The notes: generated from the letters alone by a model not told the origin. A DNA stretch of 64,000 nt from Lithobates sylvaticus (GCA_028564925.1 CM053029.1:190212940-190276939), one strand, 5' to 3'; positions 8,701-18,149 are shown, counted from the stretch's first letter. A program made the numbers and translations.

Positions 8701-10852
8701 CCGAAGGGGCCCCTCTGATGGACCAGAAGACAAGTGGCAGTTGTTTCTCCCAGAGAAGCATCGAGAGACTGTGCTGATTGCCTTACATGACCAGCATGGT
8801 CACTTGGGAGCAGAGAGAACCTTCCAACTTGTCAGAGACCGGTTTTACTGGCCCTGCATGAGGGCCGAAGTGGAGGAGTATTGCCATTCCTGTGCAAGAT
8901 GCATTCAGAGAAAGACTTTACCCCATCAAGCTGCCCCAATGGGCCACCTACAGAGTGAAGGCCCAATGGATCTGGTATGCATTGATTTTCTCTGCCTTGA
9001 ACCCGATTTGAGCGGATTGGGAAATGTTCTGGTGGTAACCGACCATTTCACTCGTTATGCTCAGGCTTTCCCAACCAAGGACCAGAAGGCCTCTACAGTA
9101 GCCAAGGTACTTTTGGAGAAGTACTTTGTTCACTATGGACTGCCACAGAGAATCCATTCAGACCAAGGAAGGGACTTTGAGAGTCGCCTGATCAGGAAGT
9201 TACTAGATTCTCTGGGAGTAGAGAAGACTAGAACCACACCGTATCACCCTCAAGGTGATGCCCAGCCTGAAAGGTTCAACAGGACCCTATTGAACATGTT
9301 GGGAACTTTGGAAACAGAGAAGAAGCAACATTGGAGTCAACACATATCAGCTCTGGTGCATGCCTACAACTGCACCACAAGTGATGTGACAGGTTTCTCT
9401 CCTTACCGGCTTATGTTTGGGAGAGAAGCAAGATTGCCAGTGGATTTGGCCTTTGGAATTTCTTTGGACCATGCCTCAGCTGCCTCCCACAAAGGATATG
9501 TGGACAGACTGAGGCGCAGTCTGAAGATAGCTTATGAAAAAGCTCAAGCGGCCTCTAACCAGAGGGGGGCCCGAAATAAGAGGAACTTTGATTTGAAAGT
9601 GAGAGTACAGGACCTACAGCCTGGGGACCGTGTACTCTTACGAAACCTAGGGATCCCTGGGAAACACAAGATTGCTGATAGATGGAGATCAGAGCCATAT
9701 ATCATCTGTAGGAAACTTCCAGGATTGCCTGTCTACAAGTTGAAGCCAGAAGGAAGATTGGGGCCTTTGAAGACCTGGCATAGGAATCATTTGCTCCCAC
9801 TCACTGAAGCAGTCAGAATGCCTCCAGTAAGAGATGTACCTGAATCTGCTTCCATTCTGGATACCCCCAGGCCTAATACTAGGTCTCAGACATCCCAAGT
9901 TAGGGGTGGACAAGACCCCCAACCAGAGGAAGAAAGAGGAGAACTTGAATGGTTATGGCCTTCCTCAACTCCAGGAAATTCTGCCATAGATCTTCCACCT
10001 ACTGAAGATGCGGAAGATAACACATTGAACCCAGAAGCCACAGAGTTTGTGCCATTCAGTGATGTGCCTGAGTGCTGGGAAGATATCCCTGGTCTCTACC
10101 CAGAACAAGAAGAAGATGTTCCAGAACCAGAGATGTTGCCAGAATGTGTTCCTGAAGAAGTTCCAAGAGAACAGAGAGCTCGCAGGAGTGTGAAGCCTCC
10201 GAAGAAGTTAACCTACCCCAAGATGGGAGAAAGTTCAGAGGACTCTGTTACCACAGCAAGGAGAAGTGCTGAGGGCCCTGACCCTTCCGCTGTCCATTTA
10301 GTGGAGGGCAACCCCAGCTCACTCTCTGGCACAGTTAAACAGGTCGCCCACACTGAAGTGACCTGTGGACAGGACAGCTCCCCATCTCATGCCAATTGGT
10401 GGGAAGCTCCTCTGTCCAAATTATGTGAAAATGTTGTTCCCGAGAAAGTTTGTAGTTTGAACACTGTCTTTGGGGACCAAAGATTCAAAGTGGGGGGAGT
10501 GTGTAGCGGGGTTCTACCCCTTTTAGGCTTAGAGACTACATCTCCCATGATTCCCCAGGGCCCCGGGCTGCTGACTTCCGCCCGGGAGGCTGCTGGGGGA
10601 GGTTATAAAACGGAAGAGCGGAGACCGCCTCTTCCTCTTGGGACACTTCCTCTTCAGAGGCCTGACAGGACTGGCCTGCCTCTGCTGACAGAGCGTGTGA
10701 CGCGGAGACTGCAGCCAACAGAGACACCTGTGCGGACCGGAGCTGAAGGCCTGAAGCCTGGGCCTTGCAGCCGATGGAGTGAGACTCTCACCCCTCAGAG
10801 TCCACAGCAGCGGAGCGGAGACTTCCCCTTACTGTCGGTCGGACGGAGCTGA
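5660..10852 (+). CDS. pol: Ty3-type Pol: protease, RT, RNase H, integrase
   Basis: This is one frame of about 1,730 codons in the -1 phase to gag; its first 36 codons are shadow of gag, so the translated part starts near 5750. Domains in order: a basic linker; an aspartic protease with LLDTGAQVTLLY near 6163-6200; RT about 7060-7630 with LVYLDDVIVFG (active-site YLDD near 7505); RNase H about 7980-8340 (HVDASHEGLGG, TDNNPLTYL, DADALSRR); integrase with the HHCC zinc domain (HDQHGHLGAERT...CHSCARC, 8785-8915), the catalytic D,D,E core (CIDFLCLE near 8978, HSDQGRDFE near 9155, ERFNRTL near 9270) and a GPY/F-like module (PGDRVLLRNLG...TWHRNHLLPL, 9620-9810). A roughly 350-residue acidic, proline-rich tail without a recognised domain follows and runs through the polypurine tract into the LTR. 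Confidence 0.92.
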   Translation: MLQLWRNWSYCSCMFQSQEEEGRKPPAGGKRQRAPVKESTGCPSPSVSSKKRNKKRKRGDQTPQKGPRDPQPRCTPEKGGKTPPERHSTPKRELFKVRDNNIPQRVHTPTKREKINAYQAQERSKCKSSAGKAKSPKKRTASTRPYPEELVGPSPTVPIQVEGVYTKALLDTGAQVTLLYRDFYDRYLSHLPIQKIEELEIRGLGTQSFPYDGYLPIRLTFDPSVAGKSEVFDTLAVVCPRPPGTSKTSLIIGTNTDLVRRLLTPLVKKENLSPPKIHPMLKAAYQRLVLEQKTPSEGIGRVWRLGKEGAVLQPGEVTCMRATVKLTWEQPGPFVMLEPDPMEGHSGLEVIPEVISLKDLKKARGRVPVSVRNPTERPVEIPARMLLGQVSPAVPVGWSEVKGTGEGEDVWKKLSMENPNLPGAWKERAKAQLTRWEKIFSKDEFDVGCARSATHRIRMQEDKPFRERVRRVPLADLEDLREQLAELKKTGVIRESRSPYASPIVVVRKKNGSLRLCIDYRTLNRRTIPDQYTTPRIEDALQSLSGAKWFSVMDLKSGYYQIPMHPEDREKTAFITPVGFFEFNRMPQGLSGAPATFQRLMERTVGDMNLIEVLVYLDDVIVFGKTLEEHEARLEKVLKRLSEEGLKLSPEKCRFYQSSVNYLGHIVSEKGVSTDPEKLEAVTSWPRPTTVTELRSFLGFCSYYRRFVDGFARIAKPLNELLKTEGEEDGRGPRRSSESVQDQWNSRCEEAFRTLKRSLTTAPVLAYADPTRPYELHVDASHEGLGGVLYQEYEDQLRPVAYVSRSLTPSEKNYPTHKLEFLALKWAVVDKLRDYLYGAEFTVKTDNNPLTYLFTTAKLDATGHRWLAALSGFNFSLKYRPGAGNRDADALSRRSHVMVDDWADWTQVAPEGVRALCQGAELQARGGSRAEEIGVTTVGVPKCYCGVTQLAEECLPKLSKKELRCDQLEDPMGKLVLEALEDKSPEGLRLHPSKEARLLRRELDKLQVHQGVVYRRGPSDGPEDKWQLFLPEKHRETVLIALHDQHGHLGAERTFQLVRDRFYWPCMRAEVEEYCHSCARCIQRKTLPHQAAPMGHLQSEGPMDLVCIDFLCLEPDLSGLGNVLVVTDHFTRYAQAFPTKDQKASTVAKVLLEKYFVHYGLPQRIHSDQGRDFESRLIRKLLDSLGVEKTRTTPYHPQGDAQPERFNRTLLNMLGTLETEKKQHWSQHISALVHAYNCTTSDVTGFSPYRLMFGREARLPVDLAFGISLDHASAASHKGYVDRLRRSLKIAYEKAQAASNQRGARNKRNFDLKVRVQDLQPGDRVLLRNLGIPGKHKIADRWRSEPYIICRKLPGLPVYKLKPEGRLGPLKTWHRNHLLPLTEAVRMPPVRDVPESASILDTPRPNTRSQTSQVRGGQDPQPEEERGELEWLWPSSTPGNSAIDLPPTEDAEDNTLNPEATEFVPFSDVPECWEDIPGLYPEQEEDVPEPEMLPECVPEEVPREQRARRSVKPPKKLTYPKMGESSEDSVTTARRSAEGPDPSAVHLVEGNPSSLSGTVKQVAHTEVTCGQDSSPSHANWWEAPLSKLCENVVPEKVCSLNTVFGDQRFKVGGVCSGVLPLLGLETTSPMIPQGPGLLTSAREAAGGGYKTEERRPPLPLGTLPLQRPDRTGLPLLTERVTRRLQPTETPVRTGAEGLKPGPCSRWSETLTPQSPQQRSGDFPLLSVGRS
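5744..5796 (+). promoter_or_regulatory. Programmed -1 frameshift signal (GGGAAAC plus hairpin)
   Basis: GGGAAAC at 5744-5750 is an X XXY YYZ slippery heptamer in exact phase with the gag frame (codons GGA at 5745, AAC at 5748). After a 6-nt spacer (5751-5756), 5757-5766 pairs with 5777-5787 in a 10-bp G/C-rich stem with one bulged T at 5783. The loop word GAAGG (5767-5771) can also pair with CCTTC at 5792-5796, which would make a pseudoknot, though the connecting loops (0, 5 and 4 nt) are tight. Pol is in the -1 frame, so the signal fits gag-pol expression. The same heptamer is known from PEG10 in mammals. Confidence 0.85.
10488..10501 (+). promoter_or_regulatory. Polypurine tract, primer for plus-strand synthesis
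   Basis: AAAGTGGGGGGAG sits immediately before the TGTAGCG that opens the LTR. It is the expected place and composition for the plus-strand primer of an LTR retrotransposon. It lies inside the open pol frame. Confidence 0.75.
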
Positions 10853-11580
10853 TGACCGGAGTGCAGGGCTGTGACTGAGGAGGCCGGACGCCGCCATTGA
10901 AGAGACCAGAGCCACCATTAGAGGGACCGGATCGGAGGACGGTACCCCAAGGATTGGTGAGAGAGCCTGTAGGCTCAATCCTGCATTGACACACAAGTTT
11001 TATGCCTATTGAACTGCCTAGGCGCAATTTACTTCAGAGCAGCAATGTTACTTTTTGTGGATTACAAATGACACCATTTAAAGCTACATGTGCACCACCT
11101 CTACAGATTTATTGCCGGTGAAGAACACTGTACTAGTACAAGGACTGAGCTCTATTACTAGGGATCAGGCCTGGTCCGTTAGGTAGGCAGAGATAGATTT
11201 ATTGCACCTCAGGGGTGTATAGCAGACGGTCGCCACACTTGGCGCTCCGTTTCCCCATTGCTAGTTTGATATACCTGTGTACATGTTTAAAGTGCATATT
11301 GCAGGGACCTGCTAAAGTATTGTGAGATATATGTTCAAATGCATGTTGCTATTCTTTTTCCTTACTGACAAAAGTAAAGCCAGTTATTCTTATTTCAGCA
11401 GTCTGCTTGTGAGTTCATACCAATTACACTTAGAGTATAAGCTAAGTTTTATGTGCATAGGGACGTACCCCTTTACCAACTGTGCCAGAGTGGGTAGAGC
11501 CAAATTGCCGGGGGTTGGTGGAGCTGTACTCAGGGACCCAAAACAAACCAGCGGCTCTCTTAACTGGGGGTAGCGCTACA
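10502..11580 (+). repeat. 3' LTR of the PNMA-like Ty3 element
   Basis: The repeat opens with TGTAGCG right after the polypurine tract and closes with CGCTACA at 11580, so its ends are TG...CA with a 7-bp inverted repeat. The length is 1,079 bp. Upstream G/C-rich sequence and a TATAAAA at 10604 suggest a short U3. The partner 5' LTR is not visible because of the gap, so the boundaries rest on the end motifs alone and the age cannot be read from LTR divergence. Confidence 0.75.
10604..10610 (+). promoter_or_regulatory. TATA box in the LTR
   Basis: TATAAAA lies about 100 bp into the LTR within G/C-rich surroundings, a normal position for the core promoter of an LTR element. The start site would be near 10635; the 5' copy that would drive the element is hidden in the gap. 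Confidence 0.6.
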
Positions 11581-11849
11581 CTATTATATTGGTTTTGGTT
11601 AGCATATGGAAGATTTAGAACCTGTGTTAGCTTTCCATTTCCATCTGTCTCTCTGTTGGGGAGAATTCAACTTACTTCTGGTGCAGGTGACCACGCAGGA
11701 AGTGAGATGTCACCATTCTATTTTTTTAAGTCTTATTATGGTGAATACACCGTAAATTAGGGAATATCTCCGCGATGGGCGCAAAACCCCTGACAGAGGT
11801 TCAAACCCTTCCCAGGGTGTCCAAATTAAAACAAAACAAATCCAGACAC

Positions 11850-12119
11850 TTAAGCCTGTTACACACTGCTAGTTTTTTTTTTTCGTTCAACCCAGCGGGC
11901 TGAATGAAAAAAAAAAAACTGACAGCTCGGCAAGAGCCACTGTACTAACTATATGATGTTAGTACAGAAATCTCCCCCGCTGAGCTATTGTGCTCTGACA
12001 GAGGAATGCCCCCCTCCAGAACACACCGATCAGTGGTCCCTTTGACCGAACGGCCGACTTCTATCGGACCAGGTGCAGTACACACAGGCCGAATGTTGGC
12101 CCATGTGTACTAGGCTTTA
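11850..12119. mobile_element. Harbinger-type MITE with TTA duplication
   Basis: The element 11853-12116 (264 bp) begins AGCCTG and ends with the complement AGGCT, next to TTA at both sides (11850-11852, 12117-12119). Subterminal sequence (GTTACACACTG and CCATGTGTACT) is inverted and resembles the other TACACAC-bearing elements of this window. A 3-bp TTA duplication is typical of PIF/Harbinger. It is noncoding. Confidence 0.65.
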
Positions 12120-13093
12120 CAGCAACAAGGGAAAAACATGACTTTATCTTTAGTGAGCTGCAGCTATCAGATTGTAGAGGACAGATTACCTTTAAACCAG
12201 ACCTATCCAAGAGTTTCTCAAACTTGGAAGCTGCAAGGAGCTCCCATCTAGAAGGAGGTGGATCAGGACTCGATACCAAGAAGAGAAGGGGCACGCCATG
12301 CAGTTTGGGCCTTACTACTACCCCTCAGGGCTGTGCAGGCCTCTGCTTCCCAGGCCACCCCTAGATCTGTCAGGGCAGGGGGGATGAGGGGAAGTGATCT
12401 AAACAGACAGACACCCTATTAAGGCGTCCAGATCTAACCCAGATTTGAAGCAAATAAAAGCAGAACTTGTAAATCCTTCAATTAACTTTAATGCTTCACT
12501 GCATGCGTTATCTGACATGAAACATAAGGCGAGGGGAGAGAGAGAAGCTGTGAAAGAACAGGCGTAGGAGGGCGAGCTGGGGTGTGAAAAGGAGAAAAGG
12601 AGTGCAGAAAAAAAACGTACACAGAAAAAAAGTATATATATATATATATATATAGCTCTATCTATCTATATCTATAGATATATATCTATCTATATCTAGA
12701 GATCTATATACAGTATATATATATATATATATATATTATTTATAAATAAATCTGTACACATAACTGCAAACAATATAGTAATTCCAATAAAAAGTAAAAA
12801 AAAAAAGATTAATATGGCTTTTCTTTTTTAAGCTCTAGCAATATATGATTTTTGATAATTATAAACTATCAAAATCAAATTCTCGTTTCAACCATTACAA
12901 CAGTTTTGTGTTTAGTTGGTTATTTTTGATTTCCTAGAACGTGTTGGTGCAGTAAAAGCCCCTCACACTTGTGGTCTTCAAATTTAGCAGCCAAATTCGG
13001 ACAATACTGACTTTACATTTGTTACATATTCCCATTCACATTGCCTTACTTAACACTATATATTAAAAAATAGCTTCTTACCTTTTACTTTGC
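12120..13093. other. No gene seen; TA/TATC microsatellite at 12630-12740
   Basis: I see no coding region. A compound microsatellite of TA and TATC units occupies roughly 12630-12740. The rest is ordinary A/T-rich sequence. Confidence 0.6.
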
Positions 13094-13101
13094 TTAACCT
13101 C

Positions 13102-13894
13102 CCTGGCGGTAGGGGTGCAACGGATCAAAAAACTCACGGATCGGATCGATCCTCGGATCAGGAGTCACGGATCGGATCATTTTTCGGATCAGCAAATAAT
13201 AATTGAATTTGCAAAAACCTGTGAAAATTCCGCTACCATATAGTCCCCACTGTAATATCCACATCATCTCCCCACTGTAATATTGGCTGGGTATCGCAGA
13301 GTATTGGCTGGGTAATGCAGAGTATCGCAGAGTATTGGCTGGGTAATGCAGAGTACCGCAGAGTATTGGCTGGGTAATGCAGAGTATCGCAGAGTATTGG
13401 CTGGGTAATGCAGAGTATCGCAGAGTATTGGCTGGGTAATGCAGAGTATCGCAGAGTATTGGCTGGGTAATGCAGCGTATATGCAGGGTAATGCAGAGTA
13501 AATGCAGGGTAATGCAGAGTAAATGCAGGGTAATGCAGAGTATATGCAGGGTAATGCAGGGTAATGCAGAGTAAATGCAGAGTAAATGCAGAGTAAATGC
13601 AGGGTATGTTTACAAGTGATCGCTCCGTCATTTGACGGAGCGATCACATTGTAAACAGTGGCCGGGTGTACCAAGATGGCCGCCGCTCCGGAGCTAGGCC
13701 GAAGCCGCGGCCTTTCCTAAGGCCGCCGGGTGTACAAAGATGGCCGCCGCCGCTCCGGAGCTAGGCCGAAGCCGCGGCCTTTCCTAAGGCCGAGGCCGCG
13801 GAGCGCTCCGCGGATCGCGGGGTGTGCCGATCCGAACGGGGTGGCCCGTTCGGATCACGGATCGGCGACGATCCGTTGCACCCCTACCTGGCGG
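13102..13894. mobile_element. hAT-type element with 8-bp duplication CCTGGCGG
   Basis: The element 13110-13886 (777 bp) has ends TAGGGGTGCAACGGATC and GATCCGTTGCACCCCTA, bounded by CCTGGCGG at 13102-13109 and 13887-13894. It landed 12 bp inside the piggyBac-type element. Its interior contains a 31-bp tandem array (about 13283-13470), a 20-21-bp derivative (to 13605) and a duplicated G/C-rich segment near 13665-13790. There is no open transposase. Confidence 0.9.
13283..13605. repeat. 31-bp minisatellite inside the hAT element
   Basis: TTGGCTGGG recurs at 13303, 13334 and 13365 with a 31-bp step, then the unit decays to 20-21 bp (GCAGAGTAAATGCAGGGTAAT). Stop-free frames of 132-136 codons on the minus strand are by-products of the repeat. 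Confidence 0.9.
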
Positions 13895-14570
13895 TGTGAT
13901 TATTTCAGATTTTTCATGCTCAAAGCGGTACAATTCTTTTGCATAGAAGTTTGGTGTTTTATATTGTAGGCCTGTAATTCTTAGGAATAACACACTTAAA
14001 TCAGTCCAAACCAGAGTCTAGTAGACATCCCGGGTATGATAAAGTTTTAAACACGAAATCATAAACTATAATATCATAAATAACTATAAATAATTATAAC
14101 AAATAATAATATAATAGTAATAAAAATTATTCAATAATGTAATCAAATCAAAAACCTTGAAATTTGCTCAGTTGCAGAATTTTCGCTGTCATTACTTTCA
14201 GTGTTTGATGACGAATTTCACCACAAATCACTATCGCTCAATTCTGCGAGTGATTCTAATTTATTATCGCTGTTTTGTAGCTGGTATAAAACCACTTTTG
14301 ATGTAAAGGGACGGTTTTGGTTGCTATGGACACTCTCCAAATTCCAGGCAGAAAGAACAGTATATATAATATAAAACTGCATGCAGGGCACTGGACAAAC
14401 CACTAGGGACAAAAGGGATGTGAAATAATTTGATACAATAATATAATATGTAAGATTACAGTGTACTGTATGTAATGTGTGTTTTACTTTTTGAATTTGG
14501 CGCTGTGCTCCATCCCCGTGCATCGCATCGCTCGCAGGGAACGGAGCCCGGTGCTGTGCTAGATCGAGCG

Positions 14571-15571
14571 GAGACAGCTAGGGTTGCCACCTGTCTGGGA
14601 TTCACTAGGACAGTTTGGGTTTGGAATCATGTGTCCGGGTTTCAGACAGCCTGAAACCCGGACACATTATTTAGACTGGACTATGGCTTCCCAGCAGAGT
14701 TGCTGGCTGCAGTTGTCTAAGCTGAGAGTGTCTGTTACACACTTTCACACTGCTCAAAGCTAACACGAACAAGCCCCCCCCCCAAACACACACACAGAAG
14801 GAAGAGAGAGGGCTCAATCTGCACCTCTTCCCCCCACCCCAACCCCTCTGTGTCTGCCCACACTCCAATCCCCAGCACTGTGCCTCAGAAAAGGAAAGTT
14901 GGGGCCGGAAATGTGAGGTCCAGCAGCCTCAGATATATCTGGATGAGAGGCGCTGTCTGCCAAGGCGTATGTGAGCTCACCAGCCATCCCTGTCTGTGAC
15001 TAAAGTCTCCCCCTTCTCTCTCCTGCCTCTGAGTAAGTACAGTAAGGTAAATGAGGGTTCTCAGAGCACCCCTTACATCAGAGTTCCCCTTTACACCAGA
15101 GGCCACAGTGTTTCCCCTTACATCAGAGTCCTCTCTGTACATCAGAGTTCTCAATGTTCCCTCTTAAATCAGGGTTCCCAGAGGATCCCTTACATCAGAG
15201 TCTGCAGAGTCCCCCCTTACAGTGAAAGGGAACTCTGCGAGTTCTGATGTAAAAGGGGAACTCTATGGACTCTGATGTAAAAGGGGAACTCTGTGGACTC
15301 TGATGTAAAAGGGGAACTCTGTGGACTCTGATGTAAAAGGGGAACTCTGTGGACTCTCTGATGTAAAGGGGGAACTCTGTGGACTCTGATGTAAAGGGGG
15401 AACTCTGTGGACTCTGATGTAAAGGGGGACTCTTGTTATTAACTTCATATGATTAAAAATGTTATTTAATAGCAAAATATATGTATAGTTTATACCATAA
15501 AAAAAAATTGCTGTGCGGCGCTAAAGTGTTTGGGTTTGACTTGAAGAAAAGGTGGCAACCCTAGACACAGC
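14571..15571. mobile_element. hAT-type element, TAGGGTTGCCACC ends
   Basis: The element 14579-15563 (985 bp) has inverted ends TAGGGTTGCCACCT and AGGTGGCAACCCTA. Flanks are GAGACAGC (14571-14578) and GACACAGC (15564-15571), an 8-bp duplication with one mismatch. It is inserted in the right half of the piggyBac-type element. A 390-bp relative with the same ends lies at 43167-43556. The interior carries minisatellite in two opposite orientations. Confidence 0.85.
15050..15432. repeat. 28-bp minisatellite in inverted arrays
   Basis: From about 15217 to 15432, TGATGTAAA recurs at 15245, 15273, 15301, 15329, 15359, 15387 and 15415, a 28-bp step with one 2-bp slip. From 15050 to 15215 the complementary unit (CTTACATCAGAGT) recurs in degenerate form. 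The two arrays face each other and could fold into a long hairpin. Confidence 0.85.
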
Positions 15572-15783
15572 CGCCGCACACAGTGCGGGGAGACATCGCA
15601 GGATCCTGGGGACAAGGTAAGTAAACTGTAGCTGGATCCTGCGATGCAATCCCGAGTGTGGCTCGGGGTTACCGCTTTTGGTACTGAAAATCCACCCCGA
15701 GCCACACTCGGGAATACCGTAAGGGAGGTTAAAGTCCCACTCTGGATTAAAATGACCTCCCATCCCTCCTGCCTAATAGCCTC

Positions 15784-16010
15784 TAATGCCCCGTACACAC
15801 GATCGGATTTTCCGACGGGAAATGTTGGATGTGAGCTTGTTGGCTGAAAGTCCGACTGTGTGTATGCTCCATAGAACAATGTTTTCTAGCATATTCTCAA
15901 ATTTTCCGCCAACAAAACTTTGTTGTCGGACTTTCGGAACGTGTGTACACAAGTCAGTCGCACAAAAGTTCACACATGCTCGGAATCAAGCACGAGCCGG
16001 AAGGGCTGAA
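15784..16010. mobile_element. Harbinger-type MITE, right end missing
   Basis: After TAA at 15784 the sequence TGCCCCGTACACACGATCGG matches the end of the TTA-flanked family (compare 41359 and 63268). Internal words (GTGTGTACACAAGTC) match the right part of the element at 62214-63268. No right end is found, so the copy is truncated. Confidence 0.7.
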
Positions 16011-17160
16011 AAAGTAGATGTTTAAACCTAAAGTAGTGTGCATGGACACCGGAGAACACTAGCTTCTAGGAGCAGAAAAAAATGCTAATAACAGCTGTCA
16101 TGGAATAACAGCTGTCATGGAACCTAACTTTGCATTCACTTAAATCTGTGGTCATGTAATGCTCCGACCCTGAGCCTTCTTTGCATCTGTTTGGTTTCTG
16201 CATGGGTCCTCCTTCGGGGGTTAACATCACTGCTTCCATAATGTGGACCCTTTCCATTGTCAGTGGAGAGGAATGGAGGGGACCAACAGGCTCAGAGGGC
16301 CATTGTATTGCTGGATTATCAGTCTCCCCATGCTGGAAGAGCAGTGGTGGTGTGTGACTTGGTTGGAGGACTTAGGTGAGAAGTTGGCTTCACCAGGTAA
16401 GCAAACCAAGGAGCTTGGTAGGATAAATTGAGGAGGGTGAAAGGAAGAGGAAGTATGAAGATAGAATTCTCCCAGAGTGGGGCTTCAAAAATTCTGCCTA
16501 GCTTTCCCCTTCAATGTACTGTTAAGGAGGGGGAAGAAGGAGTCATATTTACCATAATTTAACCCTGTCCGTACTGTGCTGGCAGATATTCACAGTCAGC
16601 TGTAAACTAGATTATTCTGTCCTTACAAAGTGTTAAAGACCTCAAGGTTTGGGTGTTACATTGTATTAGGTTTCCACTTGTAGCTGGGGGGCAGTATACA
16701 TAGGCCGCTGAGCTGCTTTATTCACCTTAAACAGTGTGGCTGGAACGGGTGGTACACATGCCGCAGCTGCAATGCTTTGTTTCTGGGCCATATCAAAAAT
16801 TATACTACATAGGCGATACCGCCACCAAACGTAACGCATTCAAAAGAATGGGGCCATGCCGTAACCACCCTGACACCGCGGGTGGCGGGCCACTGCGTCT
16901 CCTTCTTCCTCCTCCTACTCGGCGCCCAATAGGATTGCTTCCTGAGCCGGGATTGGCCAGAAGGAAAATCAGGAGGACAATAGTGAATAATAATTTTCTA
17001 TTGTCAAGTGGCTGGGCTCGGGGCTCAGTTTTGAAGCCAATTAGAACCTCTGGCTTTAATCATGTGCTTCTATAAAAAAAAAAAAAAACTCCCATTGGTA
17101 TCCATGCGTCTGGTGCCCTGCATGTAAATTAGGGGTCGGGCGCATGGATTAGGGGGCGCC
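16011..17160. other. No gene seen
   Basis: No coding frame with recognisable protein features and no bounded repeat. Short stop-free frames here have no family-like motifs. Confidence 0.5.
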
Positions 17161-17533
17161 GCTTGCATACTAGCACGTTATGAAATACTTACCTTAGAAC
17201 AAAGCCCTCCAGTGGCGCGCTGTCACCGCTGTCAAAGCTTCCATCTTCACCCAGTCTTCCTTCTGGGTTCATGGGCTCTGGCTGTATGTGTGGCCGGAGC
17301 TGCGATGAAGTCACTCCTGCGCATGTGCGCAGGAGCCCTTGGCTATTGAACGGAGCATAGCGTGCCGGACCTTCAGAGCTCATGCGTTGGTGACGTCACC
17401 AGCTGCATCCAGTGTGAATATCTCCTAAACACCACAAGTTTAGGAGATATTCACTGCACCTACAGGCAAGCGTTATTATAGGCGTATCTGTAGGTTCAAG
17501 ACAAAAAAAAAAACCTTTAGCCTTTAGAACCAC
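17160..17533. repeat. Dispersed repeat, copy 1 (TTCCATCTTCACC family)
   Basis: This segment shares order and wording with 40290-40650 and in part 43690-43985: GCTGTCACCGCTG, CTTCCATCTTCACC, TTCCTTCYGGGTTCA, GCAGGAG, then a 3' part with CTACAGG...TTATTATA. The copies identify it as a repeat; I cannot name the class. The hairpin ATATCTCCTAAAC/GTTTAGGAGATAT lies near 17420-17455. Confidence 0.6.
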
Positions 17534-18149
17534 TTTAAAGTGTATGTAAACCCTTTTCTTATTTGCTTCCTTTCAGTCTGCTAAATATATTGTCAAAATG
17601 TTTTTCTTATATCTTCTTGAAAAGTGCAAAAAAATACCTACTGATCCTGTGCTTCCTATCAAAAGAGGAAGGAAGGAGCACATAATATTTCTGGCAGATC
17701 AAGTTTTTTTCTGTACCTGCGATGTGTTAAAACATGGGGAAATGAACATGTGTTCCAGAGATGTACTAAATATGTTTTTTTTTTTCTATGCCTTCACATG
17801 CGTTTTAGGTATTGTGTAAGGGCAACACTTTCAGGTATATATTACTGTTTATTTATCTAAGGAAAGTCACTGGACTGGAGCCCAAGGACAGCTTTTTAAA
17901 ATAAAGCATTGAACTTTTACAAAATATGTCACTGTTGTTGTGTATATTGATATGACATGAATTTATTGATGCAGACCTGTAAACCTACTAAAAACTCTGG
18001 TGTTAAAGCGGAATTAAAGGGTGGTGAGGGTGGCCAGCTTTTGTCATTATTTAGGGTTACCAGATTTTGAAAATGAAATCCGGAGACAACCTACTGACCA
18101 CAAAACTAGGCCCCCATTTGTAGCCCCATAACAAAACCACGTTCCCTTT
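17534..18149. other. No gene seen; TTAA-flanked repeat end at 17534
   Basis: TTAAAGTGTATGTAAACCC at about 17534 is the end motif of a TTAA-flanked miniature family also seen at 43311-43536 and 50218-50845; its partner end is not found here. TAGGGTTACCAGATTTTG near 18052 resembles the TAGGGTTGCCACC hAT end, without a partner. Confidence 0.45.

Larger units (their letters stand above)
4829..11580 (+). mobile_element. Ty3-type LTR retrotransposon with PNMA-like Gag (5' end in gap)
   Basis: The visible part holds, in order, a PNMA-like gag frame with a zinc knuckle, a pol frame with protease, RT, RNase H and integrase in the standard Ty3 (Metaviridae) order, a polypurine tract and a 1.08-kb 3' LTR. 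The visible coding frames are long and uninterrupted, so the copy looks whole apart from what the gap hides, and it is probably young. No envelope gene is seen. The element lies directly after the decayed LINE, but the junction is in the gap. The PR-RT-RH-IN order argues against the rearranged (IN before RT) Gmr1 type. The family assignment rests on motifs and on a remembered likeness of the Gag to PNMA proteins; a database search was not possible. Confidence 0.9.
13094..15732. mobile_element. piggyBac-type nonautonomous element carrying two hAT insertions
   Basis: TTAA occurs at 13094-13097 and 15729-15732. Next to it are inverted ends, CCTCCCTGGCGGT on the left and the complement of CCTCCCTTACGGTA on the right. 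TTAA is the piggyBac target duplication. Near the right end, CCCGAGTGTGGCTCGGGG and its inverted partner form a subterminal hairpin (15650-15715). There is no transposase. Two later hAT insertions lie inside (13110-13886 and 14579-15563), so the original element was only about 860 bp. Confidence 0.8.

Noticed and set aside
4829-11580. Gmr1-type element
   Set aside because: Gmr1 places integrase before RT; here integrase follows RNase H.
13233-13674. Minus-strand frames of 132 and 136 codons
   Set aside because: Translation of the 31-bp minisatellite; no protein-like composition.
13280-15432. Regular repeats reminiscent of a CRISPR array
   Set aside because: Units are contiguous tandem repeats without unique spacers, in eukaryotic DNA.
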